A stretch of 64,000 nt of DNA from Calliopum simillimum. Taxonomy: Eukaryota; Arthropoda; Insecta; Diptera; Lauxaniidae. Where the stretch lies: positions 44,056,101-44,120,100 of the forward strand of contig OX638371.1 of NCBI GenBank assembly GCA_951812925.1, in the 5' to 3' direction. The number at the start of each line of letters is the position of its first letter. Position 1 is the first letter of the stretch. The notes under the pieces are model-generated. The model was not told the DNA's origin. It did not search any database and was given only the letters and a program-made list of their open reading frames with translations. Below are positions 1 to 10,653 of the stretch, piece after piece. A program made the position numbers and the translations under genes.

Positions 1-110
1 GGCTGGAATTGTCTTCGAATTGGTTTTTCTCTCTGCACCATGCTCAACTAGCTCTTTTCGAATATATGACTTATGATTGTGTACCATTCGCATTCTTTTA
101 CGTGGCCGCA
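1..110 (-). CDS. Possible coding exon, unrecognised basic protein (partial)
   Basis: On the minus strand a splice-acceptor-like sequence (TTTCTTTACAG) is followed by an open frame that runs off the window edge. The predicted peptide is basic, with short stretches such as RPRKRMRMVHN and YIRKELVEHG. I do not recognise the family; similar short basic segments occur in uncharacterised repeat-derived insect proteins, but that is only an impression. It may pair with the acidic open segment at 217-328. Joining the two at the visible splice sites leaves the frames off by one base, so one is mutated or the model is wrong. The frame is open only over about 36 codons, so chance is possible. Confidence 0.3.
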
Positions 111-216
111 CTGTAAAGAAAATTATAAAATATTTTAAATAATTTTTTAGTCAGAGACTTTATGAATTATATTTCTTCATCGAGACTAATTTCACTCGTT
201 TGGTCTTAATGCTTAC

Positions 217-328
217 AAAAAATCATTTTCTTTGTCCGAAAACATTAATTCGTCAGATTCTGCATTTAGTAACACGTTATTTTCAGCAACATAATAGCCG
301 TCTCCATCACTAAAACTAGAGACTTCTT
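217..328 (-). CDS. Possible acidic coding exon upstream of the 1-110 exon
   Basis: Minus-strand open segment bounded by an acceptor-like TTTTATTTTAG and a donor-like GTAAGC. It encodes an acidic serine/aspartate-rich peptide with pieces such as SSFSDGDGYY and ESDELMFSDKEND. An acidic segment followed by the basic 1-110 segment would suit a nuclear or transposon-encoded protein. The donor lies in a run of six T, and a one-base change there would bring the two exons into frame. No homology is recognised. Confidence 0.25.
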
Positions 329-339
329 CTAAAATAAAA

Positions 340-904
340 TTTTTTTCTGATAACAATCTGATCTAAAGAATGAAGTTTTAAATACAAATAAGTACACACC
401 ATTATTTGTATACATTTTGCTCCAATTAAAACACTTAGTAAATTTAATAACTTTAAATAGAGCTTTCTTTTATGCGTGCTGATCTGATGATGTCGTTTAA
501 AGCTAATAACTAATTTCAGCAAATGCCTAAGGAATTTATATATTTTTTTGTATTTCATTTATTATGGTAAGGTATACCAGGCATAATATCATTAAGAAAA
601 ACTGCAGTTAATCCGCGAAAATGAATGATTTAAGAATTTGTATCTACACTTTTCCTAGTAAACTCTTTTAAAAGATACATAAAAAGGCAATTGGAAAAAA
701 GAACAATCCAAGCTCACCATTAAAGCTACCTGCTGCCGATAAGAAAATACATATTTTTGAAAGGCAACGGATACATGGTAGTTATGTTAAGTTGCATTTC
801 TGTGCACTTACTTTAGTTTTCTTCTTTGTTTTATACCTAGTTATTGTAATGTATCTTCTCTTCTTATACGAGCTAAAATTGTATGTTTGTTTGTTTCTTT
901 GTAC
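340..904. other. AT-rich spacer, no feature recognised
   Basis: AT-rich sequence with no convincing open frame, terminal inverted repeat or tandem structure that I can see. Confidence 0.5.
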
Positions 905-2060
905 TTATTTCTGTGCCAATATTTTTTCTCGAAAACGGCTACAGCTATTTTAATGAAACTTGGAATGGAGTTAGATATTAGCATATAATGAAGAATGAGC
1001 TAGGTTTGAACTTTGTTAATGCTCACCAGGGGGCGTGGCACTGCCCTAAATTTTAAATTTGATTTAGTCATAACTCGCAAACTATACAAGATATTTTGAT
1101 GAAATTTGGTGAGCGGGTACGGCTTGATAATACCTTGTAACAGATAAAAAGTGGGCTGGATCGAAGAAGTGCCACGCAGACTTTTTAGCCCTTGAAAATT
1201 TTGATTCAATATTACTCGAAAACGACTCCAACAATTTTAATGAAAATATAGGAGATGTTACCCCTGCAAACAAGGATTAATATGTGATGAACAACTATAT
1301 TGGGAAAACTCGTTGAAGGGCGTGGTACCGCCCACAAAAATATAAAACGGTATAAAAAAAAAACTAATAAAGCAAACATTCTGAAATTAAGTGTGAGGAG
1401 CCTAATTGCTATAGAGCATCTCTAATTTGAAGGTGGGCGAAATATCGCCGTTGCGCGTGGAACCTCCCATACAAGCAAAACAGGTTAAATGGTATTTCTC
1501 GCAAATGTTAATGAAACTTCGTATGTAGGTACTGCTTATTAATATCTTGTTATAGCCGAAAAATGGGCGGTATCGAAGAAGTACCACGCCCTCTTTTTAA
1601 CCATTGAAAATGTTGATTCAATATTACTCAAAAACGACTCCAACAATTTTAATGACAATTTAAGAGATTGTACCCCTAAAAACAAGTATTAATATGTGAT
1701 ATGCCGTTATATTGGGAAAACTCATGGAAGGGCGTGACACCGCCCACAAAAATATAATACGCTGTAAAAAGAAAACCACTAAAGCAATCTTTCTGAATTT
1801 AGCTGTAGGTAGTTTACTTGCTCTTAGGCACCTACAAACTGAAAGTAGGCGAAATTCGCCGGTGCGTGTGGAATCTCCCACACAAGTAAAATACATTAAA
1901 TTATATTTCTCGCAAATGGTACGACATATTTTGATGAAATTTGGTATACGGATCTGGATAATGAGTATCTCAAGCATAACGAAAAGTAGGCTTTGTTCAA
2001 TAATTAACACTCCCACTTTTTATCAAAGTAAAAATTTTGGTTAATAACTCAGTCACAAAA
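905..2060 (+). repeat. Tandem array of ~413-bp fly-type repeat, about three units
   Basis: Three units start with CTCGAAAACGRCT or a close variant at about 927, 1213 and 1626; the second and third are about 413 bp apart and the first is shorter. Each carries the words GGGCGTGGYACCGCCCA and ATGAAATTTGGT. The same words recur in differently built arrays at 12.3, 16.9, 59.1 and 62.0 kb, and a partial relative lies at about 13800-14000. No coding potential is seen; the short open frames here are by-products of the repeat. Confidence 0.7.
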
Positions 2061-2084
2061 AAAAAAAAAAAATGGAATGAACTT

Positions 2085-2345
2085 TTTATTCTTATATGCA
2101 GTCTTATGCACTTTTTGACGCTGAATCCGTCTTCATCAGCAGAACTGTCATTATACCTGCAGGATTTTGAAATATCCTTGCTTGAAGTTGAAGAAAACGC
2201 TGTGTTCAGTCTTACAGCGTAGCTACAAGAAAAAGTGAAATTCTTTTTTAATAATAGCATCAAATAGCCACACTCTTCCTTATCAAAATATCCGTTCTGA
2301 TTTTTCTAATAGGACTCTTATTTTCCGAGTTATGATTCTTTGATG
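2085..2345 (+). repeat. Diverged foldback-module fragment
   Basis: Contains a GCTGAATCC word followed about 60 bases later by TTTTGAAATATCCTTGCTTG. The foldback arm at 55.9 kb has the same order of words (TTTTGAGATATCCTTGCTT, then a stretch ending TTTTCCGAGTTAT-like). No matching inverted arm is visible, so this is probably a solo arm or remnant. The flanking poly-A tracts are uninformative. Confidence 0.4.
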
Positions 2346-2525
2346 ATAAGATATTTCAGCCCCCATACAAAAGACGAAATATTTTGGGTGCGTGGCATAT
2401 CCCATTTATTTATTTTAGGGCATTCTATTTCACCAAAAAAAAAAAAATAAATTTGAGTTTTTGATATTTTTCTATACCATTCGATACTTTCCGAGTTTTT
2501 TGTTATTATTATTCTCATCGGTTAA

Positions 2526-3256
2526 GGGGGGCTTCTCATGTAAAAATCGATTTTTTTTTTCATAGGTTGATAGAATATCGTCTTGGGAGTATATTCCCAA
2601 AGTTTCATGACTCAACTCTAAATATTATGGAAAATAAGTATGTTTGATTGAACCAGCGAGCTCATGTAAAATTTTCAAACAATCGATTTTTTTTTAAAAC
2701 TTTAAATCGTTCTTTCTCAAAACTATGGTTTTAAAATCGCGGTACACGATTGCGAAAAAACTACTTAACCGATTTTTGATTTCTAAAAAGTGTTTTGCAG
2801 ATTATAAATTGAACGAGTGCATGAATGTCTGAAATTTTGGAAAAAAAAGTTATTTTATACACTTTTTAGCCCCATTTAGTGAAAAAAATGACGAAAAAAT
2901 AGCACTTTTTTTTCAAGACGTGATTTCAATATTGTAGAATCGAATTTTTTGCAGTTGCAGACATTCATGCACTCAGGGGCACCCTGCTGAGTAATAAAAA
3001 AAGTTTGTTTTATGTTTCAGATAAATACTTTGGGCTCCACAATGTACCGCGATAAATCCTACTTGTTAAATGTCGCCACACGCAACATTGAATAAATCCG
3101 CCATTTTGTCATTTTAGTTTTTGCAAAAATGCTTTTTTTATAGTTCAAACATGTTCTTTTATATATGCAAAAAATTATTTGTATGTTTTTATTTTCCGAG
3201 TGAAAATCAATCCTGAAAAACAACTACTTTTTGACGTGTTACATGAGAAGCCCCCC
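2526..3256. mobile_element. MITE-like element with 17-bp TIRs and TTAA target duplication
   Basis: The ends are perfect inverted repeats: GGGGGGCTTCTCATGTA on the left, its reverse complement on the right. TTAA stands on both sides (2522-2525 and 3257-3260). A TTAA duplication is the signature of piggyBac-superfamily insertion, so this 731-bp non-autonomous element is tentatively placed there, although its ends do not begin with the usual CCC. An inner inverted repeat lies at about 2813-2830 and 2957-2974 (GAGTGCATGAATGTCTG). No transposase is encoded. Confidence 0.65.
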
Positions 3257-3260
3257 TTAA

Positions 3261-4555
3261 TTTATCATTTTGAAAGCATAACAAGCATAACCATAAGAGG
3301 TGAAAAGGTCCGAGTTTCAAAACAAAAAATAGCTATGAATAAAAACATCGACTAAAATAATAAGATCAGATTGTTGACCGAGCAGGGATCGGTCTCCAGG
3401 TACTATATTAATAAATTGAAATTCCTGAAATTGATACGGTTTTTATTTTATTGTCCCTAGTGTCACCTTTAAGCAAGTTTTTGGAAAATGGTGTCAAAAA
3501 GACCCAGAAAATTGTTTCTTGCATGATTTCATGATGACCTTGAGACAACAAGACTTATCCGTGAAGTTGTTTTAAAGTTTTACAGTAGGCTCAAATTTCA
3601 AAACACGTTTTTTATGGGTATTTTAAGTAAAAATAAAAAAACAAAAAAATAAAAAAAATAAAAATATAAAAACAGTATGTGGTTGCTTTAATGTTCGAAA
3701 TATTATTATTTTTTCTATATAGGTACTTTGAGCCAAGATGAAAAATTTCATATATCGCACGACTCATTCCGATTATTTTTAAGATAGTTATAAAATTAAA
3801 ACTGTATCAAGGCCAGATTTCGCATAAATTGGCGACCTCTGAATGAGCTTCAAAATAGTTGAAAAAAATTTTTAGCTAACTTTTTCACAACATCTTTCAT
3901 ATTTTTGAGGGTACTGTGGTATTTTCAAAAATCTTTTTCTTATTTTGAATCTGTCTAACATAGGTACATTTAAAATTGAACAAAAAATATTGCATTAAAT
4001 TCGCAGTTCGCATTCGATGTCATTTTCAAGTGGTCATAACAAACAATACACATTTTGAAGACAAAGGACAGCATTAAGTGATGCAACGGGATTTTGTTAA
4101 ACTGTGGCTCAAACTGTTTGCAATTAAATACACTATTAAGTAAAGGCACAAAAAAGTGTATTTGTATAAAGAATTGCCCAAAAAAACCGTGTTTTATTTG
4201 GCTCTGATGGGAAAAGTTGTAAAAACTACTATAAAAATTATTTTTGGGCTACTTTAAGCCAATATTAATCAGTTCTTTATTACTGATTCATTGTTAAAAG
4301 CGTTGTAAATTTTTCTTTAAAATAGTATAATAATAGATTCGATAAAAATTTGGTCTCTCGAAATAAATTCTTAAAAATGGAGATATAGTCCAAAAATGGA
4401 TATTTTCCATTATCTCGAGAACAGCCCCTAAGAAAAAAAAAATGGATAAGATTTTTGGTCTCAGCGCCCTTAAATTAGTTTAGAAAAAATAGTGTAACGA
4501 AATTCGAAAAATATGACAATAAACGGTAACAAGAATGGCCGGAAGTACCATTGGT
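3261..4555. other. Intergenic or intronic sequence, nothing recognised
   Basis: AT-rich with many homopolymer runs; no long open frame, terminal repeats or tandem period noted. Confidence 0.5.
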
Positions 4556-4830
4556 CGTGTCCAAAATATAGTTTCGACCTTTCCCTATTGTTTGGTGCAA
4601 TAATTTTTTTTTAGACAAATGGGCCAAAAAGGTCACTTAGAGGGGTCGGGGACTCCTCTAGTCATGTCCAAAATCCATTTTCGACCTTTCCCAATCGATT
4701 GGTGCAATAAAATTTTTCTTCAAAAATGGCCCAAAACGGTCACTTAAAGGGATCGGGGACTCCTCTCGTCATGTCCAAAATCCATTTTCGACCTTTCCCC
4801 ATCGATTGGTGCAATAAAATTTTTTCACAT
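4556..4830 (+). repeat. 107-bp tandem repeat, 2.5 copies
   Basis: The unit starts CRTGTCCAAAAT, contains TTTCGACCTTTCCC and GATTGGTGCAATAA, and ends GGGACTCCTCT. Copies begin at 4556, 4663 and 4770, an exact 107-bp period; the third is truncated near 4830. It directly precedes the foldback at 4888. Confidence 0.8.
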
Positions 4831-4887
4831 ATTTTGGGCTTAGAAAGATTTTCATATTTTCAAATTTTTTGCAAACTCGACATCATA

Positions 4888-6271
4888 CACGGTGTGCCTT
4901 AACCCGTTCTAAATTGGACGTCGTAGCACATCAAATTTTTTTCCAGATTCTGTTTATTTACCGTTCAAATGATGTATAAAAAAATTTTCACTCGTGACTC
5001 CTCGACTAAATTTTGAGATAATCGCTTTTCCAATTGGGGCATTTTCCCATACAAAAAGAAAAAAAATTTTTTTTTAACTACATTAAACAAAAATTAAAAT
5101 AATCACAATCGATGTGTTTTGCGATGCTAAACGCGAATCCAACCTCAGAATTGCTCTATCGTGTATATGTTATGAGATATTGTAACCTAAAGACCAAAAA
5201 AAGTCGTTTTTTGCCATTTTTTGAAGCTATATAACTATGTAATATATCATTTATTCGTCAAATATGGCTTAAATACTTGAAAGCCCCAATCTTTTTCTTT
5301 AAAACCTAATTTAAATTATATTAATATCTTCATGCTTCTAAGAAATATCGTAGACCGAAATATTGTCAAAACGGGTTTTTTGCACTTTTGTGTCTTTTTA
5401 GGTTAGGATATCTTTGAGGAAAAAAAAGATATCAACATAATTTAAATTAGGTTTTAAAGGCAAAGATTAGGACTTTAAAGTTGCTTACCAGACTTAACGA
5501 AATTAAAATTTCTTTCACATTCTAAACATGTTCAACGAACCGACTACTTCTAAATTTAGCCGTTTGACACCCCGAGTGTTGTTACGTGTATAGCATTCGG
5601 CTGAATTTTGAAATGAACGGTTCGTTGAACATGTTTAAAATGTGAAAGAAATTTTAATATCGTTAAATCTGGTAAGCAACTTTAAAGTCCTTATCTTTGC
5701 CTTTAAAACCTAATTTAAATTATGTTGATATCTTTTTTCTCCTCAAAGATATCCTAACCTAAAAAGACACAAAATTGCAAAAAACCCGTTTTGGCAATAT
5801 TTCGGTCTATGATATCTCTTAGAAGCATGAAGATATTAATATAATTTAAATTAGATTTTAAAGGAAAAGATTGGGGCTTTCAAGTATTTAAGCCACATTT
5901 GACGAATAAATGATATGTTACATAGTTATATAGCTTAAAAAAATGGCAAAGAACGACTTTTTTTGGTCTTTAGGTTACAATATCTCATAAACTATACACG
6001 ATAGAGCAGTTCTAAGCTTGGATTCGCGTTTAGCATCGCAAAACACATCGATTGTGATTATTTTAATTTTTGTTTAATGTAGTTAAAAAATTTTTTTTTT
6101 CTTTTTGTATGGGAAAATGCCGCAATTGGAAAAGCGATTATCTCAAAATTTAGTCGAAAAGTCACGAGTGAAAATTTTTTTATACATCATTTTAACGATA
6201 AGTAAACAGAATCTGGAAAAAAATTTGATGTGCTACGACGTCCGATTTAGAACGGGTTAAGGCACACCGTG
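4888..6271. mobile_element. Long-arm foldback element (CACGGTG ends, CATA duplication)
   Basis: Almost the whole 1384 bp is one imperfect palindrome. The left arm runs from 4888 (CACGGTGTGCCTTAACCC) to about 5560, and the right arm returns to 6271 (GGGTTAAGGCACACCGTG); the centre is near 5580 and has little spacer. The flanks CATA at 4884-4887 and 6272-6275 give a 4-bp target duplication. The arms carry no open frame. A truncated single-arm copy lies at 58655-59051, so the family is dispersed. Transcripts across it would form a hairpin several hundred base pairs long. The family name is not known to me. Confidence 0.85.
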
Positions 6272-6785
6272 CATACTTGAGTGTTGTGGGGCAGGAGCAC
6301 AAAACTAGAAATATGTTCCCATATCATAAGTAACTGATGTATCATTATTTTTTAACTATTGTATTTTGAATTAAGTTGTTTATGAAATAAAGGAATAATA
6401 ATAATAATAAAAGGCAGTAAAATTTGTTTTTCTGCATATTTGGAACACGAAATTCGCACAAAGTGATTTTTAAATTTTTCATTGAAATGATTTTTAGGAC
6501 TAGGTGTCCACTAGTGTCTTAGGCATAAAATGCTAAGAATCGTTTAAGGAAAACGTGTGAAATTTTTAGGAATTTTTTGGAAAGTAAAAAAAATTTTGTT
6601 TTTCTTTGAATTATTTTTCAAAAAATTTCTCAAAAAAAAAAAATTTTCAAAAATTTTCAGAAACAAAAAAAAGTTTAAGAGGGGTTTTTTTTTTTTTAAA
6701 ATTCAAAAGTATTTTTATTTTTTTCACCAAGTAATATTTTTATATACAAAGAACGCTTAAAAATGAATTGGACCAGTTACTAACA
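6272..6785. other. AT-rich spacer with a possible retrotransposon tail
   Basis: GAAATAAAG followed by (AATA/AAT)n near 6388-6412 resembles the 3' end of a non-LTR element on the + strand, but no coding sequence precedes it. The stretch 6500-6570 is similar to 63085-63130 (AAAATGCTAAG...ACGTGTGAA), a minor dispersed repeat. The remainder is homopolymer-rich. Confidence 0.35.
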
Positions 6786-7000
6786 TATGAGCCGTTCAAA
6801 ATGACAATGGTGCAACTCCAAAACGAGACAAAAGTACTGTCATAATATTAATTGGCTGACATTGTTGAAATTAAGTTGAAAAAATGATATCGACCAAATA
6901 ACCGATCATTATAGCACATTATTATTATTATTATTATTATTTTAAAGGCTCTAGATTGTACCGCGACCTGAAAGATCTTTTGTACAGCCTCTTTCCCTAA

Positions 7001-10000
7001 TCAAAACAGTTCCAGACTATCTATAAATCTTGTTACTGCTATGGGATTAATTTTACCTATGTCACCTGGATCTAAAATCTCAGCTCCTAGATACTTAATT
7101 CTGCGTCTAAACGCAGCAGGGCATGCACATAGCACATGCTCTGCTGTTTCCAAGTCCTCTAAGCAGAGTCTACAGGAGTCATCGTCTACCAAACCCATCT
7201 TTTTTAGGTGATAATTAAGTTTGCAGTGACCTGTCATTATTTCACTGTACGTTTTTATATCTTTTCTGCTGAGATTTAGAACAGCTTCAGCCTTAACTTG
7301 TTTTGGATCGATCAGCCTCTTCGCCTGTCGCATACCTTCTTTGGCTCTCCAGTGATCGGAGAGGCTTTCCTTTTCCCATTCGCGTATTAAGTTATTTTTA
7401 AAACTGTTGTTTACCCCGCAGAAGGGTTCTGGGCCTATGAAAGTATTGAGTGCGCCCCTCTTGACCAAGCAATCTGCCCTTTCGTTGCCTTCATGCCCCT
7501 CGTGACCTGGTATCCAAACTAGAGTAACTTCATTCCTCCTGGCTAGGGCTTGAAGAAGTTCAAAACACTCCCAGACAAGCTTGGAGTGCATTGAAAAAGC
7601 CATTAGTGATTTTAGAGTTGCTTGGCTGTCCGAGTAAATGTATATGTCGGTGCCGGAAGTGCCCCTTCTTAGACATTCTCTAGCACATAACTCCAAAGCG
7701 TGGACCTCCGCCTGAAAAATAGAAGCTGTTTTTCCCATTGCAACTGCTTTCTGGAATCTTGGTCCCACAACTCCAGCGCCAGCGCTGCCATCTTCCATTT
7801 TGGACCCGTCAGTGAACCATACCTGTGAGCCCTGTTTTACATTTATGTCCTTCCTCTTCCATTCAGCGCGGTCATTGATTACCACTTTGAATGTTCTAGA
7901 GAAAACAAATTTTTTACTTATCTTATCGGAGACCGAACGGCATGGCGTGTCCCAGAATATATCCAGGATCTTGACATGCCCTGTTAGATTGCCTTCTTTA
8001 AGTTGTTGTAAATGAGGTAGTCTGAGGGCCGCACAGGCTGCTTCTTTCTTAACCATAAGGTGAAGAGGGGTGAGACCCGTGAGCATGCCTAGAGCTACCG
8101 TCGGGCACGTCTTTAGTGCCCCTGTAATACCCAAGCAGGCTATTCTGAAGATCCTGTTTAGTTCATTCTGAGCCCCTACTTGGTCAACCTTTGGCCACCA
8201 TGCTAATGCAGCATAAGTGATCATTGGTACGGTGATAGTTTTATAGGACCATGCCATCATTTTTGGCCGTAGTCCCCATGTTTTACCATATAGCCTTTGA
8301 CAAGCATATGTTATTCTTAAGGCTTTATTTGTGATGTATGATAGATGACTATTCCAAGTTAGACTCTTATCTAGAATTACTCCTAGATATTTCATCTCCT
8401 CGGAAACCGTTAGTACCTTTCCCCCCAGATTTAAAGCTTTCAGGTTTAGCTTCCTCTTCCGGGTAAAGGGCACCAGTGTGGTTTTACTAGGGTTAATCTC
8501 GAGTCCTTTCTCTCGACACCAGCCTAGAGCTAAGTTGAGAGCTAGTTGCATTCGTTCAGTTACGGTAGAGTCAAACTTGCCTCTAACCATAATAATCAGA
8601 TCGTCAGCAAAGCCCTGGACCTCGAATTTGTGATCATCGAGAATTTCTAGTAGTTCGTCGATGACTAGAATCCATAAGAGCGGTGACAGTACACCTCCCT
8701 GGGGGCAACCTTTAGTTGTCCTTACAGTTAACCTTTCTGTGCCCGCTTCATAGATGATTGTCCTATTTTTAAGCATGTTGAGGACCCAATCAATGATCAT
8801 TTTGGGTATTCCCTTCCTGATCAGTGATTCCTCAATTGACTTAAAAGTCGTGTTGTCAAAAGCTCCCTGTATGTCAATAGATGAACAGAGTGCTACTTCC
8901 TTGTCCCCTAAAGCCTTCTCAATTTTAGTCGTGAGGCTATGTATGGCGGTTTCAGTCGATTTACCCGATTGGTAGGCATATTGTCCAGGGTGTAGAGGTG
9001 CAGCCTCAAGGTACACACTTCTAAGATACTGATCTAAAATTTTCTCCATTGTTTTTAGAAGAAATGAGGTTAGACTTATAGGCCGATAGGCTTTGGGCGT
9101 GTGGTCCGCCTTTTTGCCAGCTTTAGGAATAAAAGCAACTCGGGCTCTAGTCCAATCTTCAGGTACTATTCCTAGTTCTAGGCTTAGCCTAAAGATATTA
9201 GTTAGAGTAGGTGCCAGTATATCTATACCTTTCTGCAATAGGCAAGGTTGAATATTATCCGCCCCAGGAGATTTAAATGGGTTAAAAGTGGAGACTGCCC
9301 ATTTAACTTTTTCAATGGTAAAAATTTTACGGGCTAAGGAGAAGTTCCGTCTGGTAGCCACCAGGAATTTTGTATCTCTGGTTGGTTCGCAGGACTCTTC
9401 GCACCTAACACAGCCTGGGAAATGTGTGTCCAGTAATAGCTGTCCAGTTTCCTCCGGGCTTTCCGTATAATCCCCATTTGCCCTTTTAAGTGTTGAAAGG
9501 CCTTTTGAGTGGTCTTTTATAAAGGACTTTTGGAGCCTTGTAGCTGTTGGGAGTAACTCAATCCCCTCACAGTACTCTCTCCATGATGCCCTTTTTGACC
9601 TTCTCAGCTCCTTGTTGTAGTCTGTTAGGGCAATTCTATATGCTGCCCAATCCCCGTTGGATTTAGCCCTATTAAAGAGTTGTCGAGCTTTCAGCCGCAG
9701 CTTATCCAGCTCCCCGCTCCACCAGGGTACGTTGCGAGAACGTTTTTTAACTTTTGGTGTGCAGCTTTTCTCGAAAGCATCAGTGATACTGTTTGTGATT
9801 GTGTTAACTACTTGATCTAATTCTTGTGAGTTAGTTATTTTCCCACTCAGGCATTCAATGTTTTGCTCTAAATGGAATGTATAAAGAGACCAGTTGGTTC
9901 TCTTAACATCTCTAACCGCAAAAGTGTCTTCTGTATCTCCCTTCAGATCAAAGCTTATGTAACGATGATCCGACAAGGAGACTTCATCCAGCACTCTCCA

Positions 10001-10651
10001 GTCAGAGATGTTATTAGAAATAAAAGTACTAGATAGGGTAAGATCTAAAACCTCTCTCCTAACGACATTTACAAATGTGGGTTCATTCCCCCTGTTTGCT
10101 ACCACTAAGTTTTTTGTAGTAATGAAATCAAAGATGGACTCACCTCGTTTGTTTGTGTTTGTGCTGCCCCATACCGTATGATGCGCGTTGGCGTCGCAGC
10201 ACACCACCCACTGGAGGTTTTTGCTGTGGCAGTATTCCGTGAGCTGCTTTAGCTCATTTGTTACCGCCTCCTCCGAGTCGCCCGGAAGGTAGAGTGACGC
10301 CAAGACGATGTTCTTCTTCCCTCTGGCACTAGGCACCTCTGCCTGCACCGCCACCAGGTCCCTTTGGATGAGCTCTGAAATGGGAAGAAATTTAAAGTGT
10401 TTATTGATTAAGATAGCCGCCCGCGGACGGTCGACACTACTATCGTAGACCAACTTACATGTTTTTGTCGAAAGGCCATTTACGAGGCCTTTAGAAGCCC
10501 ATGGCTCCTGGATGGCTACGAAAGCCAGACACTTTTCGTCCACCATGGCGCTGAGCCTGTAGGAAGCTGCTGCTGCCCGGTGGAGGTTGATTTGGAGGCA
10601 CTTAAGTTGCCTCCAACTGGTGGGGTCTGCATTACGTTGGGAATGGGACAT
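7001..10651 (-). CDS. LOA-like ORF2: endonuclease, reverse transcriptase, RNase H
   Basis: A 1216-residue polyprotein for target-primed reverse transcription. The N-terminal apurinic-type endonuclease shows INLHRA (about 21), QEPW (48), CDANAHH (152-158) and SLSDHR (225-230). The central reverse transcriptase has RPISLTSF, the CPQGGVLSPLLW loop and the catalytic FADDLIIM. A C-terminal RNase H shows FTDGSK, QAEVHALE, YSDSQA and the GHEGHEGNERAD end, i.e. the usual acidic residues and histidine. A C-terminal cysteine/histidine cluster (CRLCLEDLETAEHVLCACP) follows. There is no stop or frameshift. The start ATG overlaps the ORF1 stop by one base (TAATG), which fixes the start. All expected domains are present at normal length. 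Confidence 0.9.
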   Translation of the reverse strand: MSHSQRNADPTSWRQLKCLQINLHRAAAASYRLSAMVDEKCLAFVAIQEPWASKGLVNGLSTKTCKLVYDSSVDRPRAAILINKHFKFLPISELIQRDLVAVQAEVPSARGKKNIVLASLYLPGDSEEAVTNELKQLTEYCHSKNLQWVVCCDANAHHTVWGSTNTNKRGESIFDFITTKNLVVANRGNEPTFVNVVRREVLDLTLSSTFISNNISDWRVLDEVSLSDHRYISFDLKGDTEDTFAVRDVKRTNWSLYTFHLEQNIECLSGKITNSQELDQVVNTITNSITDAFEKSCTPKVKKRSRNVPWWSGELDKLRLKARQLFNRAKSNGDWAAYRIALTDYNKELRRSKRASWREYCEGIELLPTATRLQKSFIKDHSKGLSTLKRANGDYTESPEETGQLLLDTHFPGCVRCEESCEPTRDTKFLVATRRNFSLARKIFTIEKVKWAVSTFNPFKSPGADNIQPCLLQKGIDILAPTLTNIFRLSLELGIVPEDWTRARVAFIPKAGKKADHTPKAYRPISLTSFLLKTMEKILDQYLRSVYLEAAPLHPGQYAYQSGKSTETAIHSLTTKIEKALGDKEVALCSSIDIQGAFDNTTFKSIEESLIRKGIPKMIIDWVLNMLKNRTIIYEAGTERLTVRTTKGCPQGGVLSPLLWILVIDELLEILDDHKFEVQGFADDLIIMVRGKFDSTVTERMQLALNLALGWCREKGLEINPSKTTLVPFTRKRKLNLKALNLGGKVLTVSEEMKYLGVILDKSLTWNSHLSYITNKALRITYACQRLYGKTWGLRPKMMAWSYKTITVPMITYAALAWWPKVDQVGAQNELNRIFRIACLGITGALKTCPTVALGMLTGLTPLHLMVKKEAACAALRLPHLQQLKEGNLTGHVKILDIFWDTPCRSVSDKISKKFVFSRTFKVVINDRAEWKRKDINVKQGSQVWFTDGSKMEDGSAGAGVVGPRFQKAVAMGKTASIFQAEVHALELCARECLRRGTSGTDIYIYSDSQATLKSLMAFSMHSKLVWECFELLQALARRNEVTLVWIPGHEGHEGNERADCLVKRGALNTFIGPEPFCGVNNSFKNNLIREWEKESLSDHWRAKEGMRQAKRLIDPKQVKAEAVLNLSRKDIKTYSEIMTGHCKLNYHLKKMGLVDDDSCRLCLEDLETAEHVLCACPAAFRRRIKYLGAEILDPGDIGKINPIAVTRFIDSLELF

Positions 10652-10653
10652 TA
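10649..10653 (-). promoter_or_regulatory. TAATG stop-start junction between ORF1 and ORF2
   Basis: On the minus strand the ORF1 stop TAA and the ORF2 start ATG share one A. The same UAAUG arrangement is known from the SART1 retrotransposon, where ORF2 is translated by termination-reinitiation. Here the sequence shows only the arrangement; coupled translation is inferred. Confidence 0.8.

Noticed and set aside
5000..6200. GGTTAGG/CCTAACC words suggesting insect telomere repeat
   Set aside because: Single occurrences inside foldback arms, not tandem TTAGG arrays.
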